DNA of 64,000 nucleotides from Rostratula benghalensis (Eukaryota > Chordata > Aves > Charadriiformes > Rostratulidae): positions 5,646,196 through 5,710,195 of the forward strand of contig VXAI01000039.1 in assembly GCA_013399305.1 (NCBI GenBank). The letters are read 5' to 3'. Shown here piece after piece: positions 1 through 12,600 of this stretch. A program made the position numbers and the translations under genes. Under the pieces are notes generated by a model. The model was given only the letters and a program-made list of their open reading frames with translations. It had not been told where the DNA came from and did not search any database. Each line of letters opens with the position of its first letter. Positions within the stretch are counted from its first letter, which is position 1.

Positions 1-132
1 TTTTGAACCTCATTAGGTTCTTTGTCCAGCTCTCCAGCTTGTCCAGATCACACTGGAGCGTCAGCCAGCCCTCCCAGTTTGGTAACCTGCAAACTTGCTG
101 AGGATACACTCCGTCCACTCATCCAAAAGGGG
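1..132 (-). mobile_element. CR1 LINE fragment, cut by window edge
   Basis: The sequence resembles the CR1 reverse-transcriptase stretch around the catalytic motif, in reverse orientation: it has gcaaacttgctgagg and a following ccactcatcca, as do the copies at 50.4 and 59.65 kb. On the minus strand the motif region reads F-A-G-Y instead of F-A-D-D, so it is inactive. The left end is outside the window. Confidence 0.8.
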
Positions 133-2548
133 TTGATCATGAAGGTCATTATAATCTTTTATGCTTTTGTTAAGTACTGTACAACATCAAAAGGTAATTA
201 CTGAAATTATTAAAGAATAAAGAATCCTGGTGAACAAGTAAGTATAAATACAGTTTTCTGCTGGAGAAGACATTAACTTCAGACTTTCAACTCTCATCAC
301 ATGTTTTCCAGCATGTGATAAAATCACAAAATATAGTAAAATTCATCACTTTAGGTGTTTAGGGTCATAGAAGAGTTTAAATTACACTAGTAAGCATTTT
401 GATACTAAGGATACTGTGAAAATAGTGGTCGTAATGAATAAGGCTGAATGGGAAACAGTGTTCTTGCCAAAACTGGTTAATGTTTTTAAGTTATTTTTTT
501 ATTAGAATGTATACATTTGTTGGGAAGAAAAAACAAACAAAACAAAAAAAAACCTCCATGGGAAGACATTCACCTGAAAAAAATGGCCAGGTAAAGCATT
601 TGAGACTGTAAGAGACAGTAGTCTGATTTTTTTTCTGAGGGCACAGGATATGAGCGGCAGCTCATATTTAAAATACTTGAAGGCAGTAGCATTTACTTAG
701 GGCAAAAAGCCTCTCAGCCCTGAAATAATTACAGTAAATTCTCAGAAGTCTCAATTCATTGTCACCATGGAATTTTGATTTATTTCTGAAGCAAAAGAGG
801 ACCAGCAATTTCACTTGAAAATTTGTCCAGGCTCTAGTATACTTTCGATTTTCACGATATTGAAAAAATTTTCTCCATATATCTCTGAAATAGCACAGTC
901 AGTTTCTGTACTGGAAAGCAATTTCTGCTCCCTTCACAGCTTGCTTTCCATTAATACTATTCACATGAATGGTACTCAGTCGCATAAAGCTTCTTTATAG
1001 AGGGTACACCTAGGGTTAAGTTTTAACTATATAAAAATCTGACAACAGATGACACAGTACAGGAATCTTATAATCTGTTCAGAGCCCTCATTTTGTCCAT
1101 CCTCTTGCAGTGAAATGAGTATTCTTTCTAGTGTCATTTCAGAAAAGGAAAATGATGAATACTACTCATTCTGCACTAATACACATGCACATCTCTCTTC
1201 TCTGCTGTCATTTGCAATACTTTAGAACAGAATTTTGTCTCTACTCCTAAAGTATAGAACCTACCACTGCTTTTCATTTTTTCCTATTTCTGCTACACTA
1301 CCTTTAAGTAATCACATCTTCTGAATGCCTCCTTCTATTTCTTCTATGTTAAACTATTTTAAAAATACAAAAAAAATCCTCACCCACTCCAAGATAATTT
1401 TCATATTCATTTGTTGAATTCTAGTAAAGTTAAGAAAGAATCTTAATAATATAGTTCTCTTTCAGAATACTACTAGAGCTCTTATTACACAGCAATGCTC
1501 CCATAAACAATATATTAATACCACAGAATAATACCAGTTCTTCATAAAAAATGTACAATTATTACAATAGCACTATATGCAAACTGATATTGGATGACTT
1601 TCTGCAAAATTTATTTAAGATAGCTGACCTTCATTTAGTCAAATCAGTCAAAACAGGTTGAAGCCACATTAATACCTACTTAGTTCTGCAAATACTAAGG
1701 CCCTCTTTTTGGCAATTACAGTAAAAACAAAGCAGTTCACACCACTTTGTACATCATCAGCAATCTGACTGTGTAGGTTATTCATTCCTCTGAAGAAGAT
1801 GTGGAAGCCAGAGAGGGAAACCAGAAGTGTTACCTGCTGTTGGCTAATGGCGTTTAAAGTCCACATGATTCAGTCCTGAGATTTAGGGACAAAAATGAAT
1901 ATGAATTAATATCTTCTTATATAAAGATTAAGATTGAATGCTTTAGACACTTTTCTGTTTAAATCCTGAGTACTACCTACACCACATCTGAGGTGTACTC
2001 TGTGAAAGGCACTCAGTCCTCCCTTTACACAAAAATGAAGTGTATTATCCTGCTTTCCTTTTCCATCTCTTTTATGAACGTACATTGTTTCCTTATTGAT
2101 AAAATGACAATTATTTTGCAATATACAATGAGAATTACAAATAAAGGATATAAATTTCTTTGTGAACTATCAGCCTAATGAAACTTGATTTCTCAGAGAT
2201 TTTTGTCATCTGTCTCTCAGCTCTGCCTTTTCTCTTTACTTTCCCTTGCCTCAAATTTTCTCTCCTTTTTCACAATAGGCAGTCTTGTCTGGTGGTGACA
2301 AGACCAACTATGTAAGCCAAATGACATGCTAGCATGTATAAGGTGGTTGGCCTGCCATTACTCATGTGTAGCACTTATTGTGAGCATGTCCTTTCTTCTC
2401 TGTGAGATAATAATTAAGTTCATTTTGCAAAGTTGCTGATTAGGACAAAACTGGTAGAATGTATTTCTGAAACTCCAATTTTTCTTTCAAAGCTGATTCA
2501 ACCTAATCAATAGGCTTAAAAAGTTATTGTGAGGGGAATGATAGAAGA

Positions 2549-2562
2549 GGGGGGGGGGGGGG
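2549..2562 (+). repeat. Poly-G tract (14 G)
   Basis: Fourteen uninterrupted G residues in otherwise AT-rich DNA. The tract is likely length-polymorphic and error-prone in sequencing. Confidence 0.9.
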
Positions 2563-3262
2563 AAAGACACTATAAGCTTCATTTTCTAAAGAAGCCTGAC
2601 TATAAAAAGAATTTAAAAAAATAAGGTAAGGAATTCCCAGGTAGCTAATAAGTAGTTAACGATGTACTGACTAGGAAGCAGCTAATTTACTTTTGGAGAG
2701 AGCCAATTATTAAGGCAAAAAAACCAACCTCTATGAGGTAGAATAACCACCAGGAGCTTTATTAAAGAGAGAAATAGTTTCACAAAGATTTTAATGCTAC
2801 CTAAAACTGATGGAGCAGTTCAACTCCTTGTCCTAGGTCTGTAAGACTTCTCACAAGTAAACACATTCTTAACACTGATAAATAGTGTCATTATATTCAT
2901 CAAGGGCGGTCATCACCTTACAAATGCAAGCTGATTTCACTTTAGTATTGCCACTGTCTTTGTTTTCCCTTTTAATTGCTAACTGTATTCACTAATACAT
3001 AATTTTACTTGTCAATTCCTAGAAAAGTTAATCGCCTCCAGAAATTTTAAATAGCCCTAAGTTCCATATAAAAAACAAGCTCTGAAATTTTCTAGACTTT
3101 CATTTTTATCTGTTGCTCACTGGAAGTGTGGGGAGGTCAGAACTACAATTATAATGAATTATCTTAAAATTAATTTATTTCTGTAACTTGTACTTGAATC
3201 ATAGATGACTTCTGTGGCAATGTTCATGCATTAATATGGAGAAATACATAGCACTTTTTAAC

Positions 3263-3278
3263 TTTTTTTTTTTTTTTT
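3263..3278 (+). repeat. Poly-T tract (16 T)
   Basis: Uninterrupted T run; on the FSTL5 sense strand it is poly-A. No LINE or SINE body was recognised next to it. Confidence 0.85.
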
Positions 3279-4069
3279 CAGTAATGCTGTAAAACTTAAA
3301 TTTTCTCTCCAATGGAAATAAAACTTTGTAAGCCTGCAGCTATTTTAAATAAATGCATTTAAGTATGATTCCTGATCACTTTGAAAAACGCAAACTTCAT
3401 CTTGTTCTTTTGAAAGGGAAGGCATGGAGGGGCCTAAGTGCTTTGGAGCAACCTGTGGGCAATGCAGTGGAAGAACATCAACAGTTCATATTTTAAATAC
3501 AAACATCAAACTTTTGAAGCCTTAAATTGCAGATAAGCTAAATTTGTCTTTTGGTATTTAAGGTAGATGACATTTTTTAAAGTATCAAGGCTGAAATCAG
3601 CAACTGAAAAAATTATTATTATTGAAAACTGTACTGTCGTGTGTCATCCTGAAGTCCCCTCCATCTGATCTTCAGTTTTCTCAGCACACCAACATAAACC
3701 CCTCCTAGTCTTTGTAGTTTCTCCTCAGGTTAGGAGCTTTCTTTTTTTCCTCTGTGATCCCATTACAACGAGGCCTAGGGGTGTACCTCTGCTCTATAAT
3801 CGCAAAGGAATTGGCACCCTACTTAGTACCAGACCACACAAGCAAATCCAGAGTTATTAGAGTGCATGACAGAACACAGGAAGGTTAAAGGTAAAATATT
3901 GTTTCAGAGAGGTAAAGAAGGAAAGTCCCTTTGTTTTTTCTCATTTGTCCCTTTAAATATTCCTTGTTGTAGATCCTAGAGATTTTGGTGGCAGTCAGAC
4001 TTTTCAGACTGCTGCCTGTACTTGTGAGATTCACAACAGTGCACTGTATACATTGACTACATCATCACC

Positions 4070-4089
4070 AACACCACAATAGTGGTGTT
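4070..4089. repeat. Perfect inverted repeat, 8-bp arms, 4-nt loop
   Basis: AACACCAC and GTGGTGTT flank AATA. It is a small hairpin in intron 3 with no associated gene. Confidence 0.8.
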
Positions 4090-6399
4090 ACTGAGGAATA
4101 TTAGCTCCTTTTCGTTACTAATAATCATACACTCTTGCTGCATGGTAGCTTGGAACTACTATTACAAAGGCTCAGTGGATTTCAGAAATTAGAACATATC
4201 CTGTGTTAGGTCACACTTTCTAATTAAAAATGCCTTATTTAAGAATACTGAGCTCACGCTGTATGCTGAAGACTCACCTCAAGAAATCCCAGTATGTATT
4301 AGACAAGCTCTGGTTCTCAAGCTTTGGGGATGTTTACATAAAACTAGAATTTTTCTGCAGTAAGGAGATAATGTGAAAATGCAATTTGTCTGCTTCTTTG
4401 GCTTTATCTTATTTAGTTTTAAACATATGTACTTTTCATGATACCGTTTACTTGATTTTCATCATCTTTCACTCAGAAAAAAAAAAATCCTGAGAGAAAC
4501 CCTTTATAAAGAAAAATCAGCATCAATATTCAAAGAATATACCTATCAAAGAATTTTGTTTTCATGGACAGTACAGATAGATGGGGGATGGAAGTGACTG
4601 CTAGCACAGCAGATATGTCATGAAATTCCTTTTGAATACAAAATGCAGCATAGAAAATTTATTTCCTGTTGTGGTGGATAATGTGACCAGCTCCCAGAAA
4701 AAAAGATAAAAAGTACCATATAAGCACACACATTAATGAGTGAAATTAAAGCTCTTCTTTTTTGCATAATACCCAATCCTATTTTAGCTTCAAGAAATAA
4801 TGTAAAATGAAATCTGGAAAGAAAAGTGAAACACTATTTTCAGATCTTCAACTTTTCCCACTGTATTTTTCACAGTATGAAAAATTCTGATAATTATAGA
4901 TATGTCTCAGAAACCACATAATCTAAGGTATGATATACCGGTCTTGAGGCCTGGTGACGTTTTTGCATTTTTACCATTGTCTCTAAACCTTGGAGACATT
5001 GTTAATTCAAACTGTGGTGGTGTTGTGGTTTTGCCTGCATTTTTTTGTTTTTTAACCTGTGTAGAAATACATTCCAGGTGTACAGATAATGTTGACCAGC
5101 ATTAAGCCAATGGGAGCATATTCTCAATAGAACCAATATGTTCCATATTCCCTAATCCAACATGTGCTACAAACATCTTCTGAAAGTAATTGTTTTTCAA
5201 TACTTACAGCTGTCTTCCTAAAGCCAAGAACATAATGATAAATTGTTAGGAATTCCACAACCCTTCAGAAGGAATGCAAATATTCAAAATATAACTGTCT
5301 TATTATTAGAATCTTGGCACTATTGTGTAACTATGACTGTTGCTGGGAGCATTCTTTTCATCTTCTCAGTCTTTCCTCCCCTATGCGTGTTCTGGGTTGC
5401 AATTGCCAGTTGTGTCTTTTTTCTTGGTTTTGGTATATAAATGCACTGCGCATAAAGAACTAAACTCTGAAAGAGAGAGGTTGGTTCAGACTGGTTTTGC
5501 CCAATTGTTAATACAGAAGTTCACATCAGAAACTGTGATCTGCATGAGTTCTGTTAACTTTCAGGTAGAATTCTAATTTTAACCTTATATAGAGACATAA
5601 AAATTGCCTCTCTTCTCTGTGACAGAGTGCCACATCCCTGAACAACAGAAAAAAATGAAGTAGATTTCTGCAACTGAATGAAAAATCAATAAATGTGAGA
5701 TTTATTTCTTCAAGTTGAAGCTGGTTTGTCTTGCTAGGCAACCTCAGAATGAATGTAATAATCTTCCTGCATATTGACATGTTTTTCTTTTGCAAATTTT
5801 GTAGATTACATACTTGATTCAGTGAAAAGGTAACACCTTAAGCATGTAGTCTTGATTGCCTAATTTTTTAATGTCTATTGTCCATCTTCTTAAGTTTCAA
5901 ATAATTCTCTCAAATGAAAATTAGTGATTCTCAAACAAACTTATTTATGTCACCAAAAAATAAAGCCTTTTTCCATTCACAGGCATCTTACACTATAATA
6001 TAAATGTTGAACAATGGTACAGCCATTTTCTCATTAGACATTTCAACCATGTCCAGCTGAGTCAAGCAAGACAATTTTATGAAACTAGAGATGTCTTCCT
6101 AAGATCAAAGTTAGATTTTTTAAAATTGCTTTGTAGCATCTTTTTTCATTTTGAATGACAAACATGTGACCTCATCAACTTTAGACTCTATGTGGGTTTA
6201 TTCATGATTTGATTTTTTTATAATTTATTTTTTCTTGTATTCTATTTTTGTCCTTCTTAGCTGTGTTTTCTCCAAATAAGGAAATATTAAAGTGAAACAC
6301 TAGCCAGTAGACTTGCCCTAGATAAACAACAGAAAATCCCTGAACAGATTAGTGGTTTGCAAATATTCTAATCGTTGCATACTGTGAGAGCTGCACACT

Positions 6400-6630
6400 A
6401 TGCTTGCAAACTTAGAGCCCCTTCTCATTCAATTAATTTCCTCTTCTAGATGCTATCTGACACAAGCTCCATTAATGCACATGGGACTAGCTAACAAACT
6501 AAATTCTCCCACAAAAAATGCACGTTTTGTAACAGTAGTTGGACTGGCTTTGCATTAAAGTTACGTTGCCATCTATCTGACAGTTGTCAGATAAGATTTA
6601 TAGGCTCTAGTATATGTGTTCCTGCCAGAC
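6400..6630. promoter_or_regulatory. Candidate conserved non-coding element with palindromic TALE-like site
   Basis: This stretch lacks repeats, has balanced composition compared with its surroundings, and is dense in homeodomain-type cores (several ATTAA/TTAAT and TAATGCACAT). At 6574-6593 it carries a near-perfect 20-bp palindrome, TATCTGACA-GT-TGTCAGATA. The centre TGACAGTTGTCA is one base from the TGIF/PKNOX palindrome TGACAGCTGTCA. The outer TATC/GATA cores resemble GATA sites. Conservation cannot be seen from one sequence; the call is an inference. Confidence 0.3.
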
Positions 6631-9600
6631 TATATAACCAGGTCACTACATGTCTTTATCTAATTTTTAATTACAATCAGAAAATCAACCTTTTCCAACC
6701 AGTTTGATCTTTTATATGCATGCGAATTCAGAATTTACTTATCTGTGGATGGCTTACAATTCTCACCGGCTTTCTTCTGTCTCACTCAAAGAGCAATTAT
6801 AGTGAAAAATGATAAATATTTTTCCAGGGACCTAAGAAGAATTGTAATGACAACTTGACTTCCTATTGTAATTTTCAGTAATTCATGAGTCAAGTTTTAT
6901 TTTAAGAGAAATATAAATTAATCTACATTGCATATTATTCTCTGCAACAAGTATGTACCATAATTTGTAAACACATACATTCTCAGGTAATGGAGAATAT
7001 AGCTTCTGAGATATTAGATCTCTTCTGGAAGCCATTGAAAATTTACACTACACAAAGCAGTAAAACAGATCTACATCAGATTATTTGCTCAGGTCTGTTA
7101 CAGAGAACATTACAAAAACTGAGTGTTAGAGATAAAAATTTCATTGGCCCTCACTGATAAATTTAATATATTTTTTTTTTAATTTAAAGTCAAACTTTTC
7201 TTTGAAAATACCTGTGGAAAATAATTATGGAGTGATATTTCATCAAATATCTATATATGGCATTAAAATATTGGCATTTCTTTTTCCTTTATTAAGATCT
7301 TAGTTTTTGCTTTTGAAATGCTGCAGCATAGGAAGATACAACGAATATAAAGGTCAAGTTTGAAAGTGGAACCTAAAAAATAACATAACCTTATGTAGAT
7401 GGTTGAAAATTTGTATTCACTGAAGTCAGAAAGCTCATATAGGGATCTAAATAATATCTTCTACTTTACCCCATTTCACATTTACAGGATGTATGCCTTT
7501 TGTTTATGTCCTCTAAGGAATGCAATCCTGTAACCTTGGCATCCTCTATTAAAAATCCTATTATTGTCTGGAGTGGAAAATAAAGTTTCTATGTCACTAT
7601 CCTTTTGATTTGTAGCAGAGTATTAAAAGCACTGGACAGCAGACAACTGTTTTTTTCAGGAACCTCAATAAAGGCGTAAGTTCATTAGTTGTTTAGTATA
7701 CAAAAAATAACTTTTGTATGTTCTAATTTCTTTTCAAAAGTTTTCCACTCCCGTAATGGTGAAATGAAGTGATTATACGCAACACAAAATTTATCTGTCC
7801 AAAAAATAGGCTTGGAAAACCAAATGAAAATAATTAAAAGAAGTTCTAATGCATAATTCAAGGCCTTTTCAAGCATTTATACTGTTACTTAGTTTTTAGA
7901 AACTTAAAAATAATTTTCTAGCTTTATTTTTTGGTATTGAAGAACAAGTGGTTGTTTGGGGTGTGCCGGATTTTAGTCAACTATTTTTAAGATAATTTTC
8001 ACAGTACTGCTCAAAACCTTAAGATATTAAAGAAAAGAGAAATGAAGAAAAAGAAAGGAAAATAAGGTTTTGCATATAACCATGAGGTCTTGCACTTCTC
8101 ATAGTACATGGTTTTCACTGCAGTAGATTATTTTTCTTTTACATTCTTTTTTTCCTTGTATTTTAGTTTATAAAATTATTACTTTTTATTGGAAAACAAA
8201 TCCATCAAAAGTGTAGAAGGGTTATAGTTTTTAGCTTATAGAGTCATACAGAATTTTTTTGTGTCATTGGATTAAATAATTTTCAAAATAAACTTTCTTT
8301 TGAGTTCATTTTAAAAATATAATTAAAAAAATGTGAAAAACAGAACATACATCTTTGCTGCACTGTATATTTTCTACCAAATCTGTTCAGTGTGATAACA
8401 CACTGCAAAAGCTCAGTCAAAATTCCAGCACATCTTGAAATTTTCAACTAAGCACACAGCAAACACAATTTCTTAAATACATTTACTTCAAAAGAGAAAA
8501 TCTAGCATTTAATATCTGCTCAAAACATTTCTGTGGCTCTCTGTCGATGATATCTACAAATGGGACTCAAGGTAACACTGATTTTGTAGACATTATTAAT
8601 GAAAAATTAGGAAATGTTATACCACCTATTAACTCTACTAACTGTAGCTCTCTTATTAAAACAGAAAGAACAGTTTTAGTGCCAAATGATCACCTAATTC
8701 ATTCATGTCTTTGAAGAAATCCCAGTGATTATTCAGACTATCATTTAGACTATAATCAAAGATTGTTCCTCCATTGAGGGCCAAACCCATAAGTTGATTT
8801 TTCAAACACCTATTTTGTAACATAAAGATCTCTGGTTTTAGAAATGAGTAGATAAAACATATTTTGCTAAGCCTTGTAGTTCTATCACTGAAAAGAAAAT
8901 CAGATCCAAAGTTATTGCACATCTTCTGTTATCTGAATAATGTAAAAACCACAAACTGGTTATCAATATTTTAGATAAAATAAAATGGAATGGTTTATTT
9001 TTTTCATTATATGAATTTCATTATTTAGTAGAATAAAATTACTACTCCATTATTTATCCTTTGCCACTTATTTATTTAAAATAGAGCTAGCCACACATTT
9101 TGGCCCAATAGCCAAAAAGTCAATATGATGTTCATTTTTCCTAGCATTTTTTCTAGCACGATGGCATTTTTTCTCGCTCCAGAAAAAACATGTCAAAATG
9201 TAAAAGATGAACACAAAGGAGCAAGACATACCCTGTTCTCCTTTTTTCAGGAAAACAAAGCAAAACCAACCAAAGATAAAACCACAGAAACACAACAACA
9301 AAAAAACCCTGTGGAATATTTAATAGTGAGAAAATAATAATGAAAAGGAATATACCAAAACTAAGGCATTCCTTTGTACCTTTAAAAGCTGAGTGGAAGA
9401 ATTCTGTGCTTCTGAAATGTTTTTGATTTTTCCATTCTGAAACTGTCTTTCAATTTCTGTTTTACACATGATATGATTAAGTTTCAGAATCCCATATATA
9501 AGTGTTGGCATTTAAATATATACAATGTATATTTCAGGCTCTTGATTATATGTCTGTGTGGAAAAACCGGGCAGACTCACAGACTCCATAGGCAGGGGTC

Positions 9601-12600
9601 TGTCTCTCAGGTATTTCACCACAGGCTTTGCATGGCTGTAAGAAACGCACTTGATGTAATATGGATTTCAGTTCCCACTTGTGAAAGGCCTACCAGGGCT
9701 CTTGGTTAAAAAAGAACCACTAACAAGGAAGGGTATACAGATACTGCAAATAAAGGCCATTTTTAGTAGCTGGCTGAATAATATATATGCTCCATAGCTT
9801 TGAGAAAACCAGATATTAACATGACACGAGCACTCCTTCAAATTAAAGGACATATGTCCTACAGACAGTTTTAAATTTAATTTTATCCTTGCAACTCCTG
9901 CTATTGTATTTCACAGCTGATAAACTGCTACTGTTTATTTTTTTATTTAGAAAATAAAAACATATTTAGCCCCTAGGATCCCCTGTTCACTGATTTCAAA
10001 AAAAAACCCAACCTTCTCCTACATTTGTTTAGTGGAAAATCTTCTAATATTTCTCCAAGTAGTGTCACAGTGTCAAGTTGCAAAACACTCAGGACAGTAA
10101 AAGATTATGAGTCTGTTAGCTTGCTTTGTATGTATGGCATGATTCACACAGTCAATGCAAAGCTTATTAAAATTCAGAAGTCCTGAGTCAAACACCAAGG
10201 AAAAATTAAGGTACAATCAACTAAATTTTTTTGCTAGTGTGCAGATTTTCTTATTTTGAGAATATTGCCAGAAGTGCCCACATCTCCCTCTTAGTGTCTT
10301 AAAACTCTTCCCTGGTCACTTTGATGTCCAGCTGCATCTTCTATAGATGCCACCTTGAATGACAAAAGGCATGATTAAATTAGCTGGTCAAATTTATGTT
10401 TAATAGATAGTTATTAATTTCAAAAGAACAGTTTAAAAAGCATTGTTTCCATCCATTGCTGGCAGGAGGCAGCAGGATTGGCAGCAAGATGGCAAGATTC
10501 TGTTGGTCATTATTTTTCTGCTAAATACAGCCCACCTTTCCTACCTCAACTTAATCAATGAATGTAGAACTTTTCCATGCAGTCACATTATTAGCAAGTG
10601 AATTCGTAATGTCTTATGATAGTCTGTATTACTGGTATATAGAAAGCAAGACCATGTTAATTAATTGAATCATTCTGAAAAGATCTACACAATTTTTAAT
10701 AACTGATCTCTACACAGTATTTTCTAAAGCATAGGGCAGCAATTTTGCAAATGACTTGCTGAAATACTTTCATGGAACTTTGAAAAGGATTCTTTTCCGC
10801 GTTATAAATGCTTTCAGAATTATGAGGTCTGATTTAAGTCTCTGCCTGCAGTCAAAATCCAGCACACCTGCAGAATCTCACTGAAGTCAACCAGGCTCAA
10901 TATATGTATCCAAGATGCTGCCCATACAGAACACGTTTTTACCCTATAGCCTGCAACGCATGATTGCACACCAGTTCAAAAAGTCTTCAAATTCAAATTA
11001 GTTCTCACCAGAATTCCATTGAGGGGATAATTCTTTGACCGTTTAAAAATCAATAATCAATTTTGCACTACTGTTTGCCGATAATGTTTCTCAGTAGCCA
11101 TGTGATTCATGAGTTCTTAAAAAAGTGATACATATATATACCATGAACTAAATTAGCTGCTCTGTGTTCACTTAACATTCTAAGAATTAAAGCATTTTTT
11201 GATATTTTTCTTCAAGTTGTCCTTCCAGTGCCCTAGCTGAAATTAAGGAACATCAAATTCTAAGCCTGTTTAATTTAGAATAGCAAAGAATTAATCCTAA
11301 TAATTAAATAACTCCATACAGCATTGTCTCTGAATCATTGGAGGATTTGCAGATAGTATCTTGTGAATACAAACACGATAATCATACAAGTACAGATACC
11401 AAATAGCCCTTTTCCCAAACACTGGTGCGCATGCATATTCAACAAAATGCTAATATTGACTTTTCTGATAGCAACTAGATCAGATTGCTAAAGTGTCTGA
11501 TGGGACACTGTAATCCCAGTGTGGGAAACAGTACTGACCTTCATGCTCTTTATGGATAGCATGTAGCTTGCTTGCATTTATGATTCCCCTAACCTCTAAG
11601 CATTTACCACAATTGGAAGAATAAAGTAGACATGTGGAAAAGGGCAGTCTCAGTCAGTAAAGGGAAGCTTGAAAGAAAGTAAACAGGCTTCGTGTCCCAT
11701 AATATCTCTCTGGAGAGGCAAGGAAAGGAAGAAATGTCATTTGCAATTGACCGCTTATAAAGATAAGTGAGCACATAAAAAAGCTCTTTTTTCCTTAATA
11801 AGCAAGGAAAGAGGATCATAACAGGTCACACACCTGCACATTTAGCAATCAGTATGCCCACCAAGTATGTTAGAGTATACAGGCGTGTGAAAAATGAGCA
11901 TTGATCCAGACTGAGTGTATACAGTCATGCAGCCACCTTTTTGGTGACATGCTTTACTGACAACATCCCAACCTCTCCCTTCAAAAAAACCCCTAAACAT
12001 TACATTTCCAAATCTTGCCTAATCCATCACTTCAAATTGAAGTGGAAATAAAGAAATGGACAGGAAAAGGCTCATAATTTCCTACTATTTCACTTGCAGT
12101 AGATGACATGATATCTTCAAAGGGGTGTTTAAAACATGTATTTAAAACCTATTAAGCATTCACAAGAAAAAGCTTTTTCCTAGGTTCCCATTTCCATTCT
12201 GGGTAGATATTCTCTGCAGATTGACAGGAATATTACATAGAAGCATGTTGAACCACCCTATAAAGACTGTTTAAGCAATATAAAAAAATTCTGTCTAGAT
12301 TTTATGATGCTGTGTGACTTCTGATGATATTACTTCATTGATCATACTTGTAACTCTACATACTGCTTTTATTATGAAATGTCAATGACAATTATAAAAA
12401 AAAAAAAAAGCCCAAGACTTTTCAATGATTACTGCTAATTAGACCAGAGTGCCAGCTACATAAATGATTTTTTGAGCACAAAATTTATGATACTGGAATA
12501 TTATATTTTAGGGGTTCTTTCCCTCCTCTCCCCCCAATTGTAGTGCATTTTTAGTGAGCAATTATACTTAAAACTACAAAATTACAGCTTTTACATTTTA

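Larger units (their letters stand above)
133..6390. other. FSTL5: Unique AT-rich intronic DNA
   Basis: I see no exon, RNA gene or recognisable transposon. Simple tracts include G14 (2549-2562) and T16 (3263-3278). The short ORFs of 60-90 codons here have no family signature and look like chance. A perfect hairpin lies at 4070-4089. Confidence 0.5.

Noticed and set aside
5013..5060. Possible LTR start (tgttgtggttttgcctgc)
   Set aside because: Only a short resemblance to bird LTR termini; no matching 3' end, TATA or poly-A signal in a consistent arrangement.
5418..5446. TATA-like motif (ggtatataaatg) as a promoter
   Set aside because: Single motif in AT-rich DNA without other promoter features or a downstream gene.
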